From Flavobacterium sp. (lineage in GTDB: Bacteria; Bacteroidota; Bacteroidia; Flavobacteriales; Flavobacteriaceae): 64,000 nt of DNA. The translations under genes and the position numbers were made by a program. The stretch spans positions 102,273 to 166,272 of the forward strand of contig NZ_SEBR01000013.1 in the NCBI RefSeq assembly GCF_004295795.1, read 5' to 3'. Position 1 is the first letter of the stretch, and the number at the start of each line of letters is the position of its first letter. Shown one piece after another: positions 32,802 to 41,147 of this stretch. The notes beneath the pieces are model-generated. The model ran no database searches and was not told where the DNA came from. It saw nothing but the letters and a program-made list of their open reading frames with translations.

Positions 32802-35108
32802 TCAAAAAGTCACCTTCAAACTCAAGTTAGGAGTGCGCCCCAAAGAATAAGTATTGACACGCTCGACGGAATTCGAATCATTCAAGCGATAATACCGATT
32901 GATGATATTCCTATTGTCGAACAAGTTCAAAACCGAAACACCCAAATTCAACTGCGCTTTTCGCGACAACTTCCAAAAGTAGCTCGCCGAAAAATTCGCC
33001 TGGAAGTAATCGCTCAAATTCCCGTTGTTGGGATCGTTGTACCCAATTTCCCCGTAATTCGGGATCGACTGGCCAACCAAAGGCGTCGTCTGCGGTTTTC
33101 CCGTGTACCAACGCGCGCCAAGAGAAGCTTTCAGCCGATTTCCCTCATAACTGAAAGCGCCCGTAAAAGCGTGAACGATTTCGAAATTGTTGGGGAAATT
33201 CTGAGGATTGAGTCCGTCGAAAGTATATTCGTTTCGGTTGAAACTGTAAGCGACCCAAGTTCGGAAGTAACTCGCGAAAGACTTTTGGACGAGCAATTCG
33301 GCTCCCAAAACCTCATAATTTCCGTTTACGCGCACGAATTCCAATTGGTTCTGGAACGATTGGCTCGCACTCGGGATTCCTTTCACCTCTTTATAGAAAG
33401 CGTCCAAAGTCAAAAGCCAGCCTGATTTGGCGTAAGTCGCGCCGACGGAAGTCTGCAAGCTTTCCTGGATTGGAATGTCGCGGTCATTCGAAGCTGTCCA
33501 ACGACGTTTTTCGAGTCCGAGGAAATCCTGTTGCAAATCGATGATTTGCGAGGAAGTCTGGCTTTTGGTCTCGAGAAGTGCTTCCAACCGGAACGCGTCT
33601 GAGACTTTATAGCTCGATTGCAAGCGCGGTTCGATGCGGATTTTGCCGAACCTGTCGAAATAATTGAATCGGAATCCGGGCTGGATCGCGAATTTCCCGT
33701 CAAGCGATTTCCATCCGATCTGCCCGACCAAAGCGTGATTCCTCAAAACCGTCTTGGCCTTGCGGTCGTATTCCGGATTGTTGATGTTGTCGTAGTTCGA
33801 AATCCCGGTTTCGTTATATTGGTAACCATTTTCCAAGGTCAGATTTTCGGATAATTTATGGATGTTCCGAAGTTTCAAACCCGTATCGAGAACCTTGTTT
33901 TGCTGATCCAATTGTTGATTGTTCGCAACCGATCTGTTCGTGGCTTCAAGGTCGTAACTCGAAAAATAAGCCGAAACCGAAGTCTCGTTCCTGTCGTTCC
34001 AGCGTGTATTCCAATCAACCGACGCTCCAAAATTGCGCTGGTCGAGACTGCTGTTCTTGGAAGTGATCGCGCCCGAATCGTCCATCGTCTGCGTGACATC
34101 CAACGCATTGGACATCCCGATTCCCGAAATGGAAAGATGGTTTTTGGTCCCGATTTGCTGGTCGTAGCGCAACGAGAAATCGTAAAAGCGGAAGTTTTTG
34201 TCAGCGCTGTATTTTACGGTTTCATTGTTTTGTAGATCAGTGACTTGTGTGTTTTGGAAAATCCTGTCGGAATAATTCTCATACGTGGGCGAATCGAACC
34301 AATCGGTAAGCGAGCGCCTGCCCGAAACCGTAATCCCCGATTTTTTCCCGAGCTTGAATTCGGCAAAAACTTCCGAAGAAATCAAGTTCGTGGCAAAACC
34401 GGCACGCGTCGAATCGGGCGTTTTGGTTGCGATGTTCACCGTACTCGAAACGCCTTCGCCAAAAAACGACGGCGTCCCATTTTTGTAAATGTCGATTTGT
34501 TGCGGCAATTGCGGACTGAAAGCCGAAACGAGTCCGAAAAAATGTCCGGTCTGGAACATTCTGATGCCGTTCCAGTTGAACAAATTCTGGTCGTGCGTTC
34601 CACCTCTGACGTTGATGTTCGAGATGGTTTCGTCCACGCTCAAAACGCCCGGAAGTTGTTGCAAAGTCTGCAAGACCTCGGCTTCTATCAAACCCGGAAG
34701 GAGCCCGAATTTTTGTGTCGAGATGCGAACCGAAGCATCGGAATTTTTCGTGATGCCGCGTGCCAAATAGTTTTTGATTACAACTTCTTTCAAGGTTTCG
34801 GATAGCGTGTCCATCAAAACCGTGGCCGTTTCATAAGGTTTGAGGATCGTGATTCGCGAAGTGTCAGAAAACGAGAAAGTCAGCCCAGTGAGCTGACGGA
34901 TGTAATCGAGTTTGTTGGACAATATTTCGTTTGGAGGCGGAGGCACGATCTTGAACGGTTCGACATCGGCATCCAGAAAGATAAAACTTACATCGTGCTG
35001 TTTTTCAATCGATTGCAGTATGGCGCGCAAGACGACGGGCTTTTCTTTTTGGGCAAAAAGGCCGACGGAAAAAAGCAATAGCAGCAGTGTGGCAAAAATT
35101 CTAGTCAT
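32802..35108 (-). CDS. TonB-dependent outer-membrane receptor with N-terminal signalling (STN-like) domain
   Basis: 768 aa. A signal peptide (ATLLLLLFSVGLFAQ) precedes an STN-like domain (about residues 22-95: VVLRAILQSIEKQHDVSFIF ... SRITILKPY). A plug domain follows (KEVVIKNYLARGITKN; QQLPGVLSVDETISNINVRG, about 150-170) and a 22-strand-type barrel ending TYSLGRTPNLSLKVTF, with a C-terminal aromatic residue as expected. It would import a ligand with TonB/ExbBD energy. It is the third gene of a sigma-FecR-receptor cassette and overlaps fecR-like by 8 bp. No SusD-like partner follows. The ligand is unknown. Confidence 0.95.
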   Translation of the reverse strand: MTRIFATLLLLLFSVGLFAQKEKPVVLRAILQSIEKQHDVSFIFLDADVEPFKIVPPPPNEILSNKLDYIRQLTGLTFSFSDTSRITILKPYETATVLMDTLSETLKEVVIKNYLARGITKNSDASVRISTQKFGLLPGLIEAEVLQTLQQLPGVLSVDETISNINVRGGTHDQNLFNWNGIRMFQTGHFFGLVSAFSPQLPQQIDIYKNGTPSFFGEGVSSTVNIATKTPDSTRAGFATNLISSEVFAEFKLGKKSGITVSGRRSLTDWFDSPTYENYSDRIFQNTQVTDLQNNETVKYSADKNFRFYDFSLRYDQQIGTKNHLSISGIGMSNALDVTQTMDDSGAITSKNSSLDQRNFGASVDWNTRWNDRNETSVSAYFSSYDLEATNRSVANNQQLDQQNKVLDTGLKLRNIHKLSENLTLENGYQYNETGISNYDNINNPEYDRKAKTVLRNHALVGQIGWKSLDGKFAIQPGFRFNYFDRFGKIRIEPRLQSSYKVSDAFRLEALLETKSQTSSQIIDLQQDFLGLEKRRWTASNDRDIPIQESLQTSVGATYAKSGWLLTLDAFYKEVKGIPSASQSFQNQLEFVRVNGNYEVLGAELLVQKSFASYFRTWVAYSFNRNEYTFDGLNPQNFPNNFEIVHAFTGAFSYEGNRLKASLGARWYTGKPQTTPLVGQSIPNYGEIGYNDPNNGNLSDYFQANFSASYFWKLSRKAQLNLGVSVLNLFDNRNIINRYYRLNDSNSVERVNTYSLGRTPNLSLKVTF

Positions 35109-36030
35109 CGGCAGACAAAATCACGACGTTGTTTTCTGTTTTGGCCTGCAATTTATAAAGCTTGCAAAGGCTTTCGATTGATTCATCGAGGTTTTTTCCA
35201 GAAAAACGTCCGGTTACGGTTTGGTCGATTTTGGTTTTAAGTTCGATATTTATGTTGAAATGACGTTCAAATTCCTGCAAAACTTCTTCAAGCGAAGCCG
35301 ATTCGAATTTGAGCTCGCCATTCGTCCAAGCCGGTTTTTTGTCTGATAAAGCCGCGATTTTCGGTACTTTTCCGTTCTCGAAAACTAACTGTTGGCCAGG
35401 CGTCAGGAATTGTGACTTCCCGTTTGCCGAAACCTTGACTTTTCCTTCGTAACACTCGACTTCGAACCTTTGTTCGCGCGCTTTCACATTGAATTGCGTT
35501 CCCACGACAGTCACGGTTCCCAAATTGGTTTTCACGTCGAATTTTTTGCCTTTGGCGACTTTGAAGAACGCTTCGCCTTTGAGCGTCAATTGTCTGTGTT
35601 CTTCCCAAGTTGATTCTGAAAATGCGATTTCCGAACCCGAATTGAGTGCAACTTCAGATTGGTCTGGAAGTGTGGCCAATGCCAGTTCTCCATTTGAAGC
35701 CAAGACTTTCGACACCTCTGAACTCGGTTTGAGCGCAAAGAACAATCCGACGGAAATCAGCAAAACGGCGGCGACCCGAAACCAATTCTTATTGTACAAA
35801 GACACGACTTTGGGTTGTGCAACCTTTTTTTCACCCGAAAGAATTTTCGACAACATTGCGTTTTGGTCAAAATCAGATGTGCGGAAATCCTTGCTCGCTT
35901 GGGCAATTTTTTCGAAATCGTCGAACTCTGGCGAATTTTGAAAAGACGCGAGTTCGTTTTCGTTCATTTCCCCGGCGAGCCATTTGGCCAAATCGTGTTT
36001 TTCGTCTGTTTCCCTATTTTCCATTTTCAT
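35101..36030 (-). CDS. FecR-family anti-sigma regulator
   Basis: 309 aa. The cytoplasmic N-terminus (about residues 1-80) contains LAKWLAGEMNENELASF; one membrane segment is near 83-100 (FRVAAVLLISVGLFFALK). The periplasmic FecR domain covers about 105-210 (TLPDQSEVALNSGSEIAFS; GTVTVVGTQFNVKAREQRF; KVKVSANGKSQFLTPGQQLV), and a DUF4974-like C-terminal domain follows (LEEVLQEFERHFNIN ... VTGRFSGKNLDESIESL). It should hold the ECF sigma encoded upstream inactive and relay the receptor's signal. It overlaps the sigma gene by 4 bp (ATGA) and the receptor gene by 8 bp. Confidence 0.95.
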   Translation of the reverse strand: MKMENRETDEKHDLAKWLAGEMNENELASFQNSPEFDDFEKIAQASKDFRTSDFDQNAMLSKILSGEKKVAQPKVVSLYNKNWFRVAAVLLISVGLFFALKPSSEVSKVLASNGELALATLPDQSEVALNSGSEIAFSESTWEEHRQLTLKGEAFFKVAKGKKFDVKTNLGTVTVVGTQFNVKAREQRFEVECYEGKVKVSANGKSQFLTPGQQLVFENGKVPKIAALSDKKPAWTNGELKFESASLEEVLQEFERHFNINIELKTKIDQTVTGRFSGKNLDESIESLCKLYKLQAKTENNVVILSADD

Positions 36031-36545
36031 ATCGATTTGATTTCGCGTCGCAACGAAACGAGTGCTCCGCTGATTCGCTTTTCTACGGCTTTCACCGAAA
36101 TTTCGAGGATTTCCGCAATCTCGTGGTATTTTTTCCCGTCGATCCGATTCATCAGAAACGCGGTTCTCTGGGCTTCGCTCAAGTTTCCGATGGCATTTTG
36201 CAACTTGTTCCGGAATTCTTCTTCCTCATAGACAAACTCCGGGCTTTCGGTTGTCACGGCTCTTACCGACGTAGTTTGTGCATAGGCCAAAACCACTTTT
36301 TTATGCGCGATTTTGTTTAATGCGGCGTTGTTTGCGACCGTGTACAAATACGACTTGGCTTTTTCTTGAGGCACGTCGGCGCAGTTTTCCCACAATTTCG
36401 CGAACGCGTCCTGAGTTACGTCCTGCGCTTTTTCGTCGTCCCCGAATTTGTAGACGATGTAATTGCGCAACGATTTGGCGTGTTGCCTGAAAATCTTCGA
36501 GAAAAGGCTTTCCTCGCAAACGCCGTGAATCGAACAATTGTCCAT
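36027..36545 (-). CDS. ECF RNA polymerase sigma factor (FecI-like)
   Basis: 172 aa from the ATG at 36545 (MDNCSIHGVCEESLFSKIFR). Region 2 is visible as LRNYIVYKFGDDEKAQDVTQ and DAFAKLWENCADVPQEKAKS (about residues 27-67), and region 4 as LSEAQRTAFLMNRIDGKKYH followed by EIAEILEISVKAVEKRISGA (about 120-163). It is first in the sigma-FecR-receptor cassette, so it should direct transcription of the receptor or its own operon on substrate signalling. The 142 bp to the LamG gene is divergent. Confidence 0.95.
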   Translation of the reverse strand: MDNCSIHGVCEESLFSKIFRQHAKSLRNYIVYKFGDDEKAQDVTQDAFAKLWENCADVPQEKAKSYLYTVANNAALNKIAHKKVVLAYAQTTSVRAVTTESPEFVYEEEEFRNKLQNAIGNLSEAQRTAFLMNRIDGKKYHEIAEILEISVKAVEKRISGALVSLRREIKSI

Positions 36546-36687
36546 ATAAGATTGAATTCGATAGCTAAAACAGGTCAAAAAGAATTTACCCTACCTTAGC
36601 GAAAAAGATTTTTCAGGCTAAATTTAATCATTTGAAGTAGGGTTTTTTTACTTCAGATTGTTTTTAATTCCAACCAACAGAATTGCG

Positions 36688-38016
36688 ATGAAAAAATTTG
36701 TCACCTATTTTATTGTTGCGCTGGCCGTCGGGCTTGGCTTTTTGGTTTCTTGTCAGGACGAGGAAAACGAGAGCCGACAAAGTGCCGGTTTGCTTAACAA
36801 GACTTCGGCTTTGTCCCAACGACTGCAGAATCTTACGGCCAACAACACCTCGATCGACAACGTGCTCGACACTACCGATTGTTTCAGCGTGAAATTGCCT
36901 GTACAGATTCTCATAAACGGCGAAAGTTTTACGGTCGACAGCACTGAAGATTACGCAACCGTCGCGGCACTTTTGCAACAGACACCAACGGGCACTTTCG
37001 CGGAATTCGTTTACCCGATTACCGTCATTACGCGTTCTTACGAGGAAATCGTCGTCAACAATGCATCGCAATTGCCTGGTGCCGTTGCCGATTGCGCGGG
37101 TTTTGAAACCATTGGGTGTTTGTCTGTGAGTTATCCGATATCGGTCACGACTTATGACACGGGATCTCAAAATCCGTCCACGCAGACGCTTGACAACAAT
37201 CAGGAATTTTTTCTGCTTATACAAAATCTGAGCGATTCGGAATTTTACGAAATCCAATATCCGATAACCGTTTTAGGAGTTGGCGGAGCGCCGATTTCCA
37301 TCGCGTCAAACGACGAATTCGACCTTGCGATGACAGCCGCGGTGGCCAATTGCGCGTGTGCCAATCCGGATATTCTGATAGACAGCCTGATTTTTTATAT
37401 GCCGATTGCCAATGAGATCGCTGACCTCACCGGATTCTCGACGCCGGCCGCAAATGGCGGAATCGGTTTCGTGCCGGATAGGATCGGAGAAGCATCCGGA
37501 GCTTTGCAATTCGTCGACGGAACGCCCGACAACCAAATTGTCATAAACGGAAATGATCAGAACGACATGCTGCAAAACAACGCGTTCACCGTGAGTATGT
37601 GGTTCAACCGAACGCAGGACAATTTTGTTCAGACGCCCGAAACATTCTTTCAGGCGAATCAATTCAGCATCGCTTTCGACGGACAGAGTATAGATATTAA
37701 AAGCCCAACAGTAATCGTAAACGGAGCTGTAATCACAGACCAAAGTTGGTTCGATCAAGGCCTCGGCGGATCGTTGAACGTCTGGCATCACCTTGTCCTG
37801 ACTTACGACGGGCAAAACCTGCTTCTGTATAGGGATGCGAACCTTGTTGGTCAGTTGCAGTTCTTTTTTCAGCCGGGCACGATGCCACCAAGTGCGATAG
37901 GCGGAAACTTCCCTGGCGGAATCATCGATCAGGTGCGGGTTTACAAAAAAGCGCTGAATGCTACCGAAGTCGGGACATTGTTCGAAATCGCGAACGACAA
38001 CAATACTTGTTTATAA
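36688..38016 (+). CDS. LamG-domain lipoprotein
   Basis: 442 aa from the ATG at 36688 (MKKFVTYFIVALAVGLGFLV, lipobox at VSCQ, Cys about 22). The first half has two similar segments: CFSVKLPVQILINGESFTVD ... VYPITVITRSYEEIVV, and CLSVSYPISVTTYDTGSQ ... IQYPITVLGVGGAPISIASN, a repeated ~85-residue module. The C-terminal half is a LamG/concanavalin-like domain (about 255-440: LIFYMPIANEIADLTGF, FTVSMWFNRTQDNF, VWHHLVLTYDGQNLLLYRDA, IIDQVRVYKKALNATEV). It is a likely surface-exposed glycan- or protein-binding lipoprotein. It is divergent from the sigma/FecR/receptor cassette, so it might be part of the same uptake system. Confidence 0.85.
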   Translation: MKKFVTYFIVALAVGLGFLVSCQDEENESRQSAGLLNKTSALSQRLQNLTANNTSIDNVLDTTDCFSVKLPVQILINGESFTVDSTEDYATVAALLQQTPTGTFAEFVYPITVITRSYEEIVVNNASQLPGAVADCAGFETIGCLSVSYPISVTTYDTGSQNPSTQTLDNNQEFFLLIQNLSDSEFYEIQYPITVLGVGGAPISIASNDEFDLAMTAAVANCACANPDILIDSLIFYMPIANEIADLTGFSTPAANGGIGFVPDRIGEASGALQFVDGTPDNQIVINGNDQNDMLQNNAFTVSMWFNRTQDNFVQTPETFFQANQFSIAFDGQSIDIKSPTVIVNGAVITDQSWFDQGLGGSLNVWHHLVLTYDGQNLLLYRDANLVGQLQFFFQPGTMPPSAIGGNFPGGIIDQVRVYKKALNATEVGTLFEIANDNNTCL

Positions 38017-38018
38017 AA

Positions 38019-38041
38019 AAATCGGTCGTTACGGCCGATTT
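38019..38041. terminator. bidirectional terminator between convergent genes
   Basis: AAATCGGTCG pairs with CGGCCGATTT (10 bp, one T-G pair) around TTA. A run of A's on the left gives a T-run for the minus-strand gene; TTTTT follows shortly on the right. It separates the LamG gene and the convergent small lipoprotein gene. Confidence 0.8.
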
Positions 38042-38208
38042 CAGTTTTTCACGTCATGGGCGCTCGTCGACATGACTTTTCCCGTTCCGTTGGTTGCTCC
38101 GTTGGTTCCGGTTCTATCGCTTGCCGAACCTTTGAATCCGCTGCAGGCGACAAAAAGCGACGTCGCTCCAAGTAGCACTGCTGTTCTGAGTGTGTTTCTC
38201 GTTTTCAT
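38041..38208 (-). CDS. small lipoprotein (55 aa), unknown function
   Basis: The gene runs from the ATG at 38208 to TGA at 38043-38041. MKTRNTLRTAVLLGATSLFV is a signal peptide with lipobox VACSG (Cys 23). The mature part is only about 33 residues, rich in Gly, Ser, Thr and Asn (GSASDRTGTNGATNGTGKVM). Such small lipoproteins are common in flavobacteria. It ends inside the shared terminator. No family is recognised. Confidence 0.65.
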   Translation of the reverse strand: MKTRNTLRTAVLLGATSLFVACSGFKGSASDRTGTNGATNGTGKVMSTSAHDVKN

Positions 38209-38373
38209 GGTAGTCAGATTTTGAGTTCCTCTAAAATTACCTTGGAGACCAGCGATTTGTCGTACAGGTTTTGTTCGGAAACTTGTACGATTCAAACCTC
38301 GGTTGCGCTAATGCCGAAATTCCTCAGTTTGGATTTGAAATTGGTGTTTTGGAATTTGCAATCACAACCTACG

Positions 38374-38512
38374 TTTAACAAAAATTACAGATTTTCTGTA
38401 CTTGACGTATTTCTGGAACTCCTAACTTTGCATTCTAAGGGGAAAGGGCGAGTGTTGTCCCTACGAAAACGGCGGAAATCCGCATTACAGAAAATCTGTA
38501 AATTTTGTTAAA
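38374..38512. mobile_element. MITE-like element A (139 bp, 27-bp terminal inverted repeats)
   Basis: The left end at 38374-38400 and the complement of the right end at 38486-38512 match at 26 of 27 positions. The ends begin TTTAACAAAA and finish TACAGATTTTCTGTA, which is itself a hairpin. The interior contains AAGGGGAAAGGGCGAGTGTT, a GCGGA-AAT-TCCGC hairpin and a TAACTTTG box (38423-38430). No ORF is present and no clear target-site duplication is seen. Confidence 0.8.
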
Positions 38513-39149
38513 AGTTTCTCTGGTTTGGTTCCGGATTTCCCATACGGTGATATCACAGAGAATCGCCAAAATTTTATTGGATGGAAATCGCTGTCGCCGT
38601 CTTATGCCAACTGAACGAAGCGAAACCTTGCCAAAGTCTCCAGTCCAGTTTGGGAATTTCGATTTTTTTTATGGCGTTGCGCCGGATCAAAATTCCAGCC
38701 CATTTCAAACCCGTGCCGGCGCCGGGCTTCCGGACTTTATCTTTACGGGCTCGCTGCGCCGCCCTTGAAAAAGGATAACGCCTCAAATCCCTAACGCGAT
38801 CCTCGAAAGCGTCTAAAATTCAGCTATGAAAGATATTGTTTGCCTAAATGCTCCTTTTGATTCGTAAATCAAGCGTTGAGACGGTTCGTGAATCCGTGGT
38901 TCATCTTTTGCCACGAATTCACGAATTTTCGTTCGCCGTCAATCGTACCGCGAACATCGTCAGTTTTTTGGTCACGGATGCATGAATTCGTTTTGTTCCG
39001 CAATAATTCTTATGCACTTCACCAATTTCGAACTACTTATTCACAAGTTTTTAAGGAATACACAATCTAAAGTATTAATATTCTTTGGGTTACCTGGTTT
39101 TAAATTTGAAACTTTAAAATTACGTTTGGAGTTTTCAATCACAACCTAC

Positions 39150-39289
39150 GTTTAACAAAAATTACAGATTTTCTGTATTCACCGTATTTCGGGAACTCCG
39201 AACTTTGCATTCTAAGGGGAAAGGGCGAGTGTTATCCCTACGAAAAAGCGGAAAATCCGCGTTACAGAAAATCTGTAAAAAATGTTAAA
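39150..39289. mobile_element. MITE-like element B (140 bp)
   Basis: The left end at 39150-39176 is identical to that of element A. The right end (39263-39289) differs from a perfect inverted repeat at four positions. The interior is nearly identical to that of element A (shared TTTGCATTCTAAGGGGAAAG). The pair are in the same orientation about 776 bp apart. Confidence 0.8.
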
Positions 39290-39671
39290 TCTTTTCATGA
39301 CATTTTCGAGTGCGTACGCTATGCGCGATCAATATCTGGCATGGCTATTTCGCCATCACGATTTGCCTCGACATTTTCGAACTAGCTGACTTGGGCGAAG
39401 CTTTGCGAAAGTTTCAATCCAGATTTGGAAACTGGGTTTCGATTTACATCAGAAATGCGCCACGGAAAGAAATTTCCATATGCTTTGGAACTAGCGCAAA
39501 AGTTTTCGAACACGAACCATTCGAAAAAAATGTGTTTCGACAATTTGCTTCGCTTTCAGCAAATAGCCGCGCGACAGCGAACCCAAAAAGCGATTTACCT
39601 CAAAAAATTCCCAGCCTACTGGCGCCCGAAATCATATCCCAAAACCAATTGCCTCTTTCGCTAATTCACAC

Positions 39672-39679
39672 TATATTTG
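39672..39679 (+). promoter_or_regulatory. -7 box of the ffh promoter
   Basis: TATATTTG matches TAnnTTTG, 19 bp before the ATG at 39699. No perfect TTTG -33 box is seen, only TTGC about 20 bp upstream. Confidence 0.55.
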
Positions 39680-39698
39680 CGACTTCATTTCTACGATT

Positions 39699-41039
39699 AT
39701 GTTCGATAATTTATCAGAAAAGCTCGACAAGGCTTTCCATATACTCAAAGGGCACGGCAAGATTACCGAAATCAACGTGGCCGAAACATTGAAAGAAGTA
39801 CGTCGCGCCCTTTTGGATGCCGATGTGAATTTCAAGATCGCCAAAGATTTCACCTCCCGCGTGAAAGACAAAGCAATCGGGGCGAACGTGCTTACGACAC
39901 TTCAGCCAGGTCAGTTGATGGTAAAACTCGTGAAGGACGAATTGACCGAATTGATGGGCGGAGACGTCGCCGGAATCAATCTTTCGGGAAATCCGACGGT
40001 GATTTTGATGTCGGGACTTCAAGGTTCGGGGAAGACGACTTTCTCGGGCAAGCTTGCTAATTACCTCAAGACGAAAAAGAACAAGAAACCACTTTTGGTC
40101 GCGGGCGACGTTTATCGTCCGGCGGCGATAGATCAGTTGCATGTTGTTGGTGGACAGATCGGCGTCGAGGTTTTCTCGGAAAGGGAAAACAAGAATCCGG
40201 TAGAGATTGCCCTAAACGGAATCAAGTACGCGAAAGCCAACGGTTTCAACGTGGTCATCATCGATACGGCGGGTCGTTTGGCGGTCGACGAGGAAATGAT
40301 GAACGAGATCGAGAACGTTCACAAAGCGGTGAATCCGCAGGAAACATTGTTCGTGGTCGACTCGATGACAGGACAGGACGCGGTCAATACGGCCAAAGCG
40401 TTCAACGACAGGTTGAATTTCGACGGGGTAATCCTCACGAAACTCGACGGTGATACGCGAGGTGGTGCGGCTTTGTCGATCAAATCGGTAGTAAACAAAC
40501 CAATCAAGTTCGTCGGGACAGGCGAGAAGATGGAAGCGCTCGACGTGTTCTATCCAGATCGTATGGCCGACCGGATTCTCGGAATGGGAGACGTCGTTTC
40601 GCTTGTGGAACGCGCCCAAGAGCAGTTCGACGAAGAAGAGGCGCGCAAGTTGCAAAAGAAGATCGCGAAGAACGAATTCGGGTTCGACGACTTTTTACAG
40701 CAAATTCAGCAAGTCAAGAAAATGGGGAATATGAAGGATTTGGTCGGAATGATTCCGGGCGCATCCAAAGCCATGAAAGACGTGGAAATCGAGGACGATG
40801 CGTTCAAGCACATCGAGGCGATAATCCTGTCGATGACTCCGAAAGAAAGAAAAAAACCGGCACTCATAGACGTCAAGCGCAAGAACCGAATCGCCAAAGG
40901 CTCGGGCACGAAAATCGAGCAGGTCAACCAACTCATGAAGCAGTTCGACCAAATGAGCAAAATGATGAAAATGATGCAAGGTCCGGGCGGAAAACAGCTC
41001 ATGAAAATGATGGGCGGCGGAATGCCAGGAATGAAATAA
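39699..41039 (+). CDS. ffh: signal recognition particle GTPase Ffh
   Basis: 446 aa. The NG domain contains the P-loop GLQGSGKTTFSGKLANYL (about residues 106-123), IIDTAGRLAVDEEMM (G3, about 187-201) and LTKLDGDTRGGAALS (G4, about 246-260). The M domain (about 300-446) is methionine-rich near the end, with SMTPKERKKPALIDVKRKNR and KMMKMMQGPGG. It binds signal peptides of nascent inner-membrane proteins together with 4.5S RNA and hands them to FtsY. Neighbours are folD downstream and MITE-like elements upstream. It ends at a clear terminator (41047). Confidence 0.97.
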   Translation: MFDNLSEKLDKAFHILKGHGKITEINVAETLKEVRRALLDADVNFKIAKDFTSRVKDKAIGANVLTTLQPGQLMVKLVKDELTELMGGDVAGINLSGNPTVILMSGLQGSGKTTFSGKLANYLKTKKNKKPLLVAGDVYRPAAIDQLHVVGGQIGVEVFSERENKNPVEIALNGIKYAKANGFNVVIIDTAGRLAVDEEMMNEIENVHKAVNPQETLFVVDSMTGQDAVNTAKAFNDRLNFDGVILTKLDGDTRGGAALSIKSVVNKPIKFVGTGEKMEALDVFYPDRMADRILGMGDVVSLVERAQEQFDEEEARKLQKKIAKNEFGFDDFLQQIQQVKKMGNMKDLVGMIPGASKAMKDVEIEDDAFKHIEAIILSMTPKERKKPALIDVKRKNRIAKGSGTKIEQVNQLMKQFDQMSKMMKMMQGPGGKQLMKMMGGGMPGMK

Positions 41040-41046
41040 AAAGGGA

Positions 41047-41075
41047 AGATGCGTGTGAACGCGTCTTTTTTTTTT
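41047..41075 (+). terminator. intrinsic terminator of ffh
   Basis: AGATGCGT pairs with ACGCGTCT (8 bp, one T-G pair) around GTGA, followed by about nine T residues. Confidence 0.9.
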
Positions 41076-41147
41076 GGACTGTCGGAAACGGCTCCAAGCC
41101 AACAACCACAATACTAAAAATCTCAAAACTAAATACTAAATACAACA

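Larger units (their letters stand above)
38209..39698. other. 1.5-kb gene-free stretch with two MITE-like elements
   Basis: Apart from the two elements annotated separately (38374-38512, 39150-39289), the stretch holds a GC-rich block at about 38690-38800 (with GCGCCGCCCTTGAAAAAGG and AAATCCCTAACGCGATCC) and diverged words shared downstream of each element (CGAAGC...TTGCG/CCAAAGT...ATCCAG/GTCCAG...TTTCGATTT). A GCCACGAATTCACGAATTTT word lies near 38920. Long ORFs here lack start or composition support. The ffh promoter sits at the end. Confidence 0.6.

Noticed and set aside
36588..36660. ACCCTAC...GTAGGGT with T-run as a terminator upstream of the LamG gene
   Set aside because: The loop is about 50 nt and the left arm overlaps the likely promoter region of the sigma gene, so an RNA hairpin is doubtful.
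39310..39792. 160-aa ORF before ffh
   Set aside because: It runs into the ffh gene in another frame, has low-quality composition, and covers diverged repeat DNA.
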